This document shows positions 1-5,642 of a stretch of DNA of 5,642 nucleotides, in pieces (position 1 is the first letter of the stretch; the number at the start of each line of letters is the position of its first letter). The notes below the pieces were generated by a model, which saw only the letters and a list, made by a program, of their open reading frames with translations, was not told the origin of the DNA and did not search any database. The position numbers and the translations under genes were made by a program. This DNA is from an uncultured Prevotella sp. (GTDB taxonomy: Bacteria > Bacteroidota > Bacteroidia > Bacteroidales > Bacteroidaceae): positions 1-5,642 of the forward strand of contig USQD01000139.1 in the NCBI GenBank assembly GCA_900556795.1, given 5' to 3'.

Positions 1-6
1 TTGTTG

Positions 7-14
7 TATTTTTG
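7..14 (+). promoter_or_regulatory. Predicted -7 promoter box of parC
   Basis: TATTTTTG matches the Bacteroidota primary-sigma consensus TAnnTTTG exactly and lies 35 bp before the parC start codon. The matching -33 element (TTTG-like, about 19-21 bp upstream) would fall before the window, so only half the promoter can be judged. Transcription would begin around position 20, giving an A/T-rich leader of about 30 bases without a Shine-Dalgarno sequence, which is usual in this phylum. A promoter here suggests parC can be transcribed independently of whatever lies upstream. Confidence 0.65.
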
Positions 15-49
15 CCATAAATTAATAAAATAAGTATTAAAAGCTATAT

Positions 50-2860
50 ATGAGCGACGAAATTAAAGATAAAAACGAGATAAATGAGGAAAATACGCCT
101 CAGGAACACTCCGACTACAAGCCGGTGAATCGTTTTGATGCTGCTGCCGTACATCACCTCAGCGGAATGTATCAGAACTGGTTCCTCGACTATGCTTCGT
201 ATGTAATCCTGGAGCGTGCCGTACCTCATATCGAAGACGGATTAAAACCCGTACAGCGACGTATCCTCCACTCCATGAAACGCATGGATGACGGAAGATA
301 CAACAAGGTGGCAAACATCGTAGGACATACGATGCAATTCCACCCTCACGGAGATGCATCCATCGGAGATGCTCTCGTACAGATGGGACAGAAAGACCTG
401 CTCATCGACACACAGGGTAACTGGGGTAACATACTCACCGGAGACCGTGCTGCCGCTCCCCGATACATCGAGGCACGACTCTCTAAATTCGCCCTCGACG
501 TGGTATTCAACCCTAAAACCACAGATTGGCAACTCTCCTACGACGGCAGAAACAAGGAACCTATCACCCTGCCAGCCAAATTCCCGCTACTCCTGGCACA
601 AGGTGCCGAGGGCATCGCCGTGGGTTTGAGCAGCAAGGTATTGCCACATAACTTCAACGACCTCTGCGATGCTGCTATCCACTACCTTAAGGGTGAACCA
701 TTCAATATCTACCCCGATTTCCCTACAGGAGGTGCCATAGACGTAAGTAAATACAACGACGGTCAGAGAGGTGGCGTATTGAAGGTAAGAGCCAAGATTG
801 ACAAACTCGACAACAAAACACTCGTCATCAGCGAAATACCATACAGCAAAACCACGGTAAGCCTCATCGAAAGCATTACCAAGGCAGTAGAAAAGGGAAA
901 AATCAAGGCTCGTAAGATAGAAGACGTCACATCGGCGAATGTAGAAATCCTCGTACATCTTACTCCTGGTACTTCTTCGGATAAGACGATGGATGCACTC
1001 TATGCCTTCAGCGATTGCGAAATCAACATTTCGCCCAACTGCTGCGTCATAGAGGACAACAAACCAAAGTTCCTCACCGTGAGCGATGTGCTCAGACATA
1101 GCGTTGACCGCACAATGGGATTGCTCCGCCGCGAACTGATGATTCGCAAGGGCGAACTGGAAGAGCAGCTCTTCTTCTCTTCGCTTGAACGCATCTTCAT
1201 CGAGGAACGCATCTACAAGGAGCGCAAATTCGAGCAGAGCAAGAGTCAGGATGAGGTAGTGGCATTCATCAATTCCAAACTGGAGCCTTTCAAGGACCAG
1301 ATCTTCACTGCAGAGGTTGATGGCAAGGGAAATGTGGAATACTCCTTCCACCGTGACATCACAAGGGAAGACATCCTCAAACTCCTGGAAATCAAAATGC
1401 AGCGCATTCTGAAATACAATAAGGATAAGGCAGATGAACTCCTGATGAAGATCAAGGCTGAATTGGCGGAAATAGAAAACGACCTCGCTCACATGACCGA
1501 TGTCACCATCAACTGGTTTGAGTATCTCAAGGGCAAGTACGGAAAGATGCATCCAAGAAAAACCGAAATCAGGAACTTCGATACCATCGAGGTAACCAAG
1601 GTGGTGGAAGCCAACCAGAAACTCTACATCAACCGACAGGAAGGTTTCGTAGGTACAGGATTGAAGAAGGATGAATTCGTATGCAACTGCTCTGACCTCG
1701 ACGACATCATCATCTTCTACAAGGATGGAAAATTCAAGGTAACCAAGGTTGCCGACAAGATATTCGTGGGTAAGAACATCCTCCACGTGCAGGTGTTCAA
1801 GAAGAACGACAAGCGAACCATCTACAACTGCGTATATCGCGACGGCAAGCAGGGCGATTACTTCATCAAGCGATTCAACGTAACCGCTATGACGCGCGAC
1901 AAGTTCTACGATATCACCCAGGGAACTCCGGGAAGCCGCATCATCTACTTCACCGCCAACCCTAATGGTGAGGCAGAAATCATCAAGGTGACGATGGAAC
2001 CGGATCTGAGCAAGAAACGCCAGAGCATCTTCCTGGAGAAAGATTTCTCTGAAATCCTTATCAAGGGACGTGCTGCCAAGGGCAACCTGCTCACCAAGCG
2101 CACCATCCGCCGCATCGGATTGAAGAGCCACGGACACAGCACCCTGGGAGGAAGAAAGGTATGGTTCGACCCTGATGTAAACCGCATCAATTATGATGAG
2201 AACGGCAGATTCCTGGGAGAATTCAACGATGATGACTCAATCCTGGTAGCACTAGACAATGGCGAATTCTACATCACCAACTTCGATGTGAACAACCATT
2301 ACGAAGACAACATTCTGAGATTGGAGAAATGGGACGAGCACAAGATATGGACAGCCATCCTTTATGATGCTGACAACCAAGGTTATCCATACATCAAGCG
2401 CTTCACGATGGATGCCACCAAGCGCCATCAGAATTTCATGGGTGAGAACCCTAACTGCAAGCTCATTCTGCTCACCGACACCCCATTCCCTCGCATCAAG
2501 GTCACCTATGGCGGTGTGGATGCCATTCGCCCTGCCGAGGAAATCGATGCCGAGCAATTCATCGCACAGAAGAGTTTCAAGGCAAAGGGTAAGCGCCTGA
2601 CGACATTCAAGTTGGAAAGCGTCGAAGAACTGGAACCGACAAGATTCCCGGACCCATCAGCCAATGATGATTCCGATGATGACTCATCAAATGATGACCC
2701 TAATACTTCTTCATCAGAAACCTCAAAAGAGAATCTTGACCCTGATGCCGGCAAAAGCGAACAGCAGGTAATCGATGAGTTAACCGGTCAAACCAACCTC
2801 TTTTCAGAAAAGGACTTCGAAGAAAATCAAAAAGACAAAGACTGGTTATCAAGACAATAA
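50..2860 (+). CDS. parC: DNA topoisomerase IV subunit A (GyrA/ParC family)
   Basis: This is the DNA-breaking and rejoining subunit of a type IIA topoisomerase. With a ParE partner (not in the window) it would form a heterotetramer that decatenates daughter chromosomes and relaxes supercoils in the cytoplasm. The 936 residues run as follows: a polar N-terminal extension (1-30), a winged-helix/tower breakage-reunion region (about 35-505), a C-terminal beta-pinwheel (about 510-850) and an acidic tail (862-936). The catalytic tyrosine is Y139, with R138 beside it, in AAAPRYIEARLS. The quinolone-region helix reads HPHGDASIGDA (98-108), with Ala103 where E. coli GyrA has Ser83 and Asp107 where it has Asp87. 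GAEGIAVG (185-192) is another family signature. Pinwheel blades repeat visibly: IKRF occurs at 606-609 and 782-785 in similar contexts. The GyrA-box position reads KGRAAKG (672-678), not QRRGGKG, which favours topoisomerase IV over gyrase. The ATG at 50 is the first in frame after the promoter. The gene is complete and ends in TAA. ParC rather than GyrA is an inference from the motifs. Confidence 0.95.
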   Translation: MSDEIKDKNEINEENTPQEHSDYKPVNRFDAAAVHHLSGMYQNWFLDYASYVILERAVPHIEDGLKPVQRRILHSMKRMDDGRYNKVANIVGHTMQFHPHGDASIGDALVQMGQKDLLIDTQGNWGNILTGDRAAAPRYIEARLSKFALDVVFNPKTTDWQLSYDGRNKEPITLPAKFPLLLAQGAEGIAVGLSSKVLPHNFNDLCDAAIHYLKGEPFNIYPDFPTGGAIDVSKYNDGQRGGVLKVRAKIDKLDNKTLVISEIPYSKTTVSLIESITKAVEKGKIKARKIEDVTSANVEILVHLTPGTSSDKTMDALYAFSDCEINISPNCCVIEDNKPKFLTVSDVLRHSVDRTMGLLRRELMIRKGELEEQLFFSSLERIFIEERIYKERKFEQSKSQDEVVAFINSKLEPFKDQIFTAEVDGKGNVEYSFHRDITREDILKLLEIKMQRILKYNKDKADELLMKIKAELAEIENDLAHMTDVTINWFEYLKGKYGKMHPRKTEIRNFDTIEVTKVVEANQKLYINRQEGFVGTGLKKDEFVCNCSDLDDIIIFYKDGKFKVTKVADKIFVGKNILHVQVFKKNDKRTIYNCVYRDGKQGDYFIKRFNVTAMTRDKFYDITQGTPGSRIIYFTANPNGEAEIIKVTMEPDLSKKRQSIFLEKDFSEILIKGRAAKGNLLTKRTIRRIGLKSHGHSTLGGRKVWFDPDVNRINYDENGRFLGEFNDDDSILVALDNGEFYITNFDVNNHYEDNILRLEKWDEHKIWTAILYDADNQGYPYIKRFTMDATKRHQNFMGENPNCKLILLTDTPFPRIKVTYGGVDAIRPAEEIDAEQFIAQKSFKAKGKRLTTFKLESVEELEPTRFPDPSANDDSDDDSSNDDPNTSSSETSKENLDPDAGKSEQQVIDELTGQTNLFSEKDFEENQKDKDWLSRQ

Positions 2861-2897
2861 AAGAATTCGAAAAGTTTTCGATATATAAATTTTAGAA

Positions 2898-2937
2898 GGG
2901 AGCTTAAAGCATCAATTGCCTTAAGCTCCCCCTTTTT
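2898..2937 (+). terminator. Intrinsic terminator downstream of parC
   Basis: A perfect 10-bp stem, GGGAGCTTAA (2898-2907) with TTAAGCTCCC (2921-2930), encloses a 13-base loop in which GC (2909-2910) and GC (2918-2919) could pair further. It is followed by CC and five T (2933-2937). It lies 37 bp after the parC stop, between convergent genes. Read on the minus strand the same hairpin is followed by TTCTAAAATTT, a weaker U-tract, so it may also help end the phosphatase transcript. Termination on the plus strand is the confident part. Confidence 0.9.
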
Positions 2938-2976
2938 ATCTATAGATGATTATATGCGTAGCATTGCTGTATATTT

Positions 2977-4254
2977 TTACTTCTTATACCCCTTCAGCTT
3001 CTCTAGGCAGTAAGCCTTGAAATCAGCCCAGTGATAATAAGGCGCCACATCGCTCTTGATAGGAAGCGTAGCCTCATCCTCGCAAAGCAAGACCTTCACC
3101 AGTACATCATTCGCCTTGTTGCGATAGAACACAAACTGAAGGTTAGTAGCCATCGGAGTAATCTTATAATCAAACCACTGGCTAGCCACCTTCTCCGGGT
3201 CCTTGATTTCCTCGCCATATCCATTCAGGTTCAGAAGGCAAGTGAGCGGAGTAACCATCGTATCATGACCATATCGCAAGGTAGCACCTGGATGCTGGAG
3301 AGCAATACAGCTATCAGCCTTCTGGATAATATCCATCAAGAGATTGCGCTGCGAGAACGGCTGCACATTTCCCGTATAAGGCGAATTGCCGTAAGCCATC
3401 TGCCACCAGATGTTGGCATTCAGCCAGTTCTGATACAGTTCCTCCTCTGTAAAGAGATCGTAGAGCGAAACCTTGCCCCTCAATTCCGTGCCCTGGATAG
3501 AGCTCGCCATCTCATAGAGTTTTCTGTTCAAGTCGCTCTGGTTGATGTTCTGCTTCACCCAGGCAGGATCGTTGAAAAGCTCCTTCATCAGGCGACTGCA
3601 GTTAATGTGCTTCTGAGCAAACTCCTGCTGCGCCACCTTGATACCCACGCTATTCTTCAGGCTATCCAGGTATCTGTCGCCCTGGTTCATATAATACATA
3701 TCATGCTCGCTGGCATCGTGGAAGATATGAAGCTTAGGATTCATGCGGAGCATCTGCTGCAAACCGTTCTCCATAGAGAGGATGCATCGGATTACCAATG
3801 TGCTTCGAGCTTCGATATTCGTATTACCGGCAAAAATCTCAGGGAATCGCTCCATCATTCTTCTGGTGATACCCTGATGCTGGAGAGCTCCGAGCGGAGT
3901 CAGTTCGCCATCGCGCCCCTTCGCCTCCTCACGAATCATCTTCACCTTAGCCAGGGTTTCCTCGCCCTTGGCAGTCAGTTTCCCCTCCTGCTTTGCCTTC
4001 AACAGAGAGAAATAAGGTACATCATACGCCTTATTGCCAATCATAAAACGGGAGCCATGACGACCATAATGGCTCAGATAGAAAGGCTTATACCCCTTGG
4101 GCGCAGGAGTCAACTGCTTCTGAGGTCCGCGATAAGCCACATAATTACTACCTGAGAGCGTAATGTCTCTCTTAAAATCCTCCTGAGGAGTCTGTGCAGT
4201 CATAGGCATCGCAAGAGCAAGAGATGCCCACAATAATAGATTCTTTGTGTTCAT
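2977..4254 (-). CDS. Exported histidine-type acid phosphatase
   Basis: This is a histidine phosphatase of clade 2 (acid phosphatase/phytase type), predicted to hydrolyse phosphomonoesters through a phosphohistidine intermediate in the periplasm. The 425 residues start with a Sec signal peptide (hydrophobic core about 5-18, likely cleavage after MTA at residue 20; no lipobox cysteine). The catalytic motif RHGSR is at 65-69, with His66 the expected nucleophile. ELTPLGALQ (117-125) is a family motif. R150 and R156 in ARSTLVIRC are candidates for the third phosphate-binding arginine. The proton-donor motif HD is at 330-331 in RYGHDTM. The usual proline two residues after RHGxR is Met71 here. The HD motif separates it from MINPP-type phytases, which carry HAE, although the length is similar to those. 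Six cysteines remain in the mature protein. The start is supported by the signal peptide. It lies 55 bp downstream of the esterase gene on the same strand, with no promoter box between, so it is probably the second gene of an operon. Substrate (sugar phosphate, phytate or other) cannot be read from the sequence. Confidence 0.93.
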   Translation of the reverse strand: MNTKNLLLWASLALAMPMTAQTPQEDFKRDITLSGSNYVAYRGPQKQLTPAPKGYKPFYLSHYGRHGSRFMIGNKAYDVPYFSLLKAKQEGKLTAKGEETLAKVKMIREEAKGRDGELTPLGALQHQGITRRMMERFPEIFAGNTNIEARSTLVIRCILSMENGLQQMLRMNPKLHIFHDASEHDMYYMNQGDRYLDSLKNSVGIKVAQQEFAQKHINCSRLMKELFNDPAWVKQNINQSDLNRKLYEMASSIQGTELRGKVSLYDLFTEEELYQNWLNANIWWQMAYGNSPYTGNVQPFSQRNLLMDIIQKADSCIALQHPGATLRYGHDTMVTPLTCLLNLNGYGEEIKDPEKVASQWFDYKITPMATNLQFVFYRNKANDVLVKVLLCEDEATLPIKSDVAPYYHWADFKAYCLEKLKGYKK

Positions 4255-4309
4255 TGTTATTACATTTTTATTTTATCAGTTATTTTAAGATTCATCTGTT
4301 ATTTCCCCC

Positions 4310-5491
4310 TTACCAGTTCATCAAGTTCTTCAGGAATGGCAACAATTCCTTTGCCATTTTCTGATGCTGCAACTTGCTAGGATGCCAGCTGGCACCATAT
4401 CCTAAGTCACCTCTCTGGAAAGAAAAGTCGAAGCGATAAATCTCCTTATCACCCTGCTTCTTCACCTTCTTTATCTTACCCTTTTTATCCACTACCGTTT
4501 TATTTGCCAAGGTGAAGCCACTCTTGTGGGCATCTGCGCAGATTCTGTCAAGTGCAGCTCTCTGCTCACTACTCTCCTTCTCTCCGAGCATTGGACCTGT
4601 CAGGAGCACAATCTTGGCATCAGGATATTTACTTCTCACGGTAGTAAGGAACATGCGGTAATTCTTCTCATAAAGCTGAATATCATAATTATCCGTAGAA
4701 AGATCATTGGTACCTAGGTTGATGCAAACCAGTTGCGGTTGATACTTGGCAAAATCCCATTTCTCATCGTGCTTATTAAATAAGGTATATTCATACTGCC
4801 AAGGCATATTCTCCGCGGAACCCGTCTTAGGACCATCATAGTTGCGATATACACCGATACCACTGCGGGAAATCGAAGTATGCTGCGCCTTCAAGCTATC
4901 ACTCACGATATTGGCATAAGTCAGCCAATGATTCTCCGTTTCATCCTCAAAAGGATCACTCATTCCAATGCTCTCCACTCCATATCCGCAAGTGATGGAA
5001 TTACCAATGAACTCAATCTTTCTATCAGATAAAGCTGGAGCCTCAACGAGCTTACACCCCTTATCCAACACAAATCCACGGAACTCAGGGTTGCGGAATA
5101 ATCCCTCAATTACATACATCACCTTCACATGATGCACCCCCTTTGGCAAGGCAGTGGCCAGTGTAACCACCGAATCACGCTCTGCATTGAATCCAACCTT
5201 AAAAGGTTCACTGCCATCAACTTGTGCCATGAAATAACCCGTCATCGGACGGCACATCATCTTCAAGGAAGACCCCTGAAAGTTTGCTTCTATGGTAGTA
5301 CCAGGGAAATTAAAACTGGCCACATCCGGATTCTTTCCGAAGCTTACACGTCCCATGTATTGAATCATAGGATGAGATGCCTTCACCACCTCTCCCTCAA
5401 CAGGAAGAGTAGTAGAAGTCTTTCCATTACCAGCAAAGGCAGCAGCGCTCAGCATTGTTACCATCAATAACAAATTCATTTTTTTCATCAT
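4310..5491 (-). CDS. Exported SGNH/GDSL hydrolase, CE2-type acetyl esterase
   Basis: This is probably a carbohydrate esterase of family 2 type, removing acetyl groups from hemicellulose-like glycans or oligosaccharides, exported to the periplasm. The 393 residues begin with a Sec signal peptide (likely cleavage after AFA at residue 20, no lipobox). A beta-sandwich N-terminal domain follows at about 31-147, as in CE2 enzymes, and then an SGNH domain at about 158-390. Block I is FIGNSITCGYG (161-171) with nucleophile Ser165; block II is SRSGIG, with Gly211 as the likely oxyanion residue; block III is LGTND (259-263) with Asn262; block V is SWHPS with His370. The aspartate usually found just before the histidine (DWHP or DxxH) is absent: positions 367-368 are Ala-Ser, so the enzyme may use a Ser-His dyad. 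A lysine-rich stretch (331-349) is inserted before block V. The protein begins MMKKMN, so M1, M2 or M5 could be the true start; all keep the signal peptide. It is the first gene of the probable minus-strand operon. Family assignment is firm; the acetyl-glycan substrate is inferred from the architecture. Confidence 0.92.
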   Translation of the reverse strand: MMKKMNLLLMVTMLSAAAFAGNGKTSTTLPVEGEVVKASHPMIQYMGRVSFGKNPDVASFNFPGTTIEANFQGSSLKMMCRPMTGYFMAQVDGSEPFKVGFNAERDSVVTLATALPKGVHHVKVMYVIEGLFRNPEFRGFVLDKGCKLVEAPALSDRKIEFIGNSITCGYGVESIGMSDPFEDETENHWLTYANIVSDSLKAQHTSISRSGIGVYRNYDGPKTGSAENMPWQYEYTLFNKHDEKWDFAKYQPQLVCINLGTNDLSTDNYDIQLYEKNYRMFLTTVRSKYPDAKIVLLTGPMLGEKESSEQRAALDRICADAHKSGFTLANKTVVDKKGKIKKVKKQGDKEIYRFDFSFQRGDLGYGASWHPSKLQHQKMAKELLPFLKNLMNW

Positions 5492-5511
5492 GATTATTTT
5501 TAGTTTGCCTG

Positions 5512-5543
5512 CAAAAGTACCATTATTTCTTGTAAAAAACGAA
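5512..5543 (-). promoter_or_regulatory. Predicted promoter of the esterase-phosphatase operon
   Basis: On the minus strand TACTTTTG (5519-5512) matches TAnnTTTG exactly and stands 20 bp before the first ATG. A TTCG (5543-5540) lies exactly 20 bp upstream, a three-of-four match to the -33 TTTG at normal spacing; a perfect TTTG (5547-5544) is also present but at 24 bp, which is long. The predicted leader is only about 14 bases, A-rich, and lacks a Shine-Dalgarno sequence. Confidence 0.7.
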
Positions 5544-5593
5544 CAAAACAGCTTTTTTCTGCTTATTTCTTCTTTTTATTCAAATATTTATTG

Positions 5594-5601
5594 TATCTTT
5601 G
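5594..5601 (+). promoter_or_regulatory. Predicted -7 promoter box of tRNA-Leu
   Basis: TATCTTTG matches TAnnTTTG exactly, and its last base is 12 bases before the tRNA's first base, so transcription would start a few bases ahead of the mature 5' end. The -33 region (about 5567-5575) is T-rich (TTTCTTCTTT) but has no clean TTTG. It points away from the esterase promoter, making 5492-5612 a divergent promoter region. Confidence 0.65.
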
Positions 5602-5612
5602 CACTCACAAAT

Positions 5613-5642
5613 GCGCTTGTGGCGAAATTGGTAGACGCGCTA
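5613..5642 (+). tRNA. tRNA-Leu, 5' part only (cut by window end)
   Basis: The first 30 bases of a tRNA are present: acceptor 5' strand GCGCTTG (5613-5619), then T8 and G9, a D stem GCG (5622-5624) pairing with CGC (5636-5638), and a D loop AAATTGGTAGA. The stretch GTGGCGAAATTGGTAGACGC is typical of bacterial tRNA-Leu. The anticodon arm, the long variable arm and the acceptor 3' strand lie outside the window, so the codon read is unknown and class II identity is inferred from the D arm alone. Confidence 0.88.

Noticed and set aside
587..2137. Long open frame (516 codons) on the minus strand inside parC
   Set aside because: It is fully antisense to a strongly conserved gene, has no upstream promoter box, and its translation shows no recognisable motif. 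It is a by-product of parC codon use.
2228..2686. Repeated 12-mer GATGATGACTCA at 2228-2239 and 2675-2686
   Set aside because: Both copies encode Asp-Asp-Ser stretches in the same reading frame; the match follows from acidic codon runs rather than a DNA repeat element.
2867..2881. Palindrome TCGAAAA-G-TTTTCGA just after parC
   Set aside because: There is almost no loop, the stem is A/T-rich and no T tract follows, so it would be a poor terminator; the hairpin at 2898-2937 explains termination better.
3031..4155. Long open frame (374 codons) on the plus strand inside the phosphatase gene
   Set aside because: It is antisense to a gene with clear catalytic motifs and a signal peptide, and its translation resembles no known protein.
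2977..4254. Assigning the phosphatase as a MINPP-type phytase because of its length
   Set aside because: MINPP enzymes carry an HAE proton-donor motif; this protein has HD at 330-331.
5613..5642. tRNA-Leu end as an integration site for a mobile element
   Set aside because: Only the 5' part of the tRNA is visible, attachment sites usually lie at the 3' end, and no integrase or repeat of the tRNA sequence occurs in the window.
5613..5642. tRNA-Ser, the other common class II tRNA
   Set aside because: The D arm sequence GGCGAAATTGGTAGACGC is typical of tRNA-Leu; tRNA-Ser usually begins GGAGAG with a different D loop.

Overview
The window looks like ordinary chromosomal DNA from a Bacteroidota species, most likely Prevotella/Segatella-like. 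The evidence is three exact TAnnTTTG (-7 type) promoter boxes just upstream of genes, the absence of strong Shine-Dalgarno sequences with A/T-rich leaders instead, a Bacteroidota-style topoisomerase IV A subunit, and two Sec-exported enzymes of kinds common in gut Bacteroidota. The species is an inference; no rRNA or other marker is present to fix it.

Layout. Positions 1-49 hold a promoter box and the short leader of the first gene. Positions 50-2860 (+) encode a full-length 936-residue DNA topoisomerase IV subunit A (parC). A strong intrinsic terminator at 2898-2937 lies in the 116-bp convergent gap. Two minus-strand genes follow, read from right to left: an exported SGNH/GDSL esterase of carbohydrate-esterase-family-2 type (5491-4310), then an exported histidine-type acid phosphatase (4254-2977). 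They are separated by 55 bp with no visible promoter or terminator, so they probably form one transcript starting near 5505. The 121-bp gap 5492-5612 holds two divergent promoters, one for the esterase-phosphatase pair and one for a tRNA-Leu gene whose first 30 bases end the window.

How the genes work together. parC is a housekeeping gene for chromosome decatenation and is unrelated to its neighbours. The esterase and phosphatase both carry signal peptides and probably act in the periplasm, one removing acetyl-type esters from glycans and the other removing phosphate from organic phosphomonoesters. Their pairing suggests nutrient scavenging, but the sequence does not show a shared substrate.

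I found no mobile element, CRISPR array, riboswitch or evidence of an undescribed system. The points worth a second look are protein-level: alanine at the usual quinolone-contact position of ParC, a possible sliding-clamp-binding pentapeptide in its acidic tail, a missing catalytic-triad aspartate and a lysine-rich insert in the esterase, and a modified active-site motif in the phosphatase.
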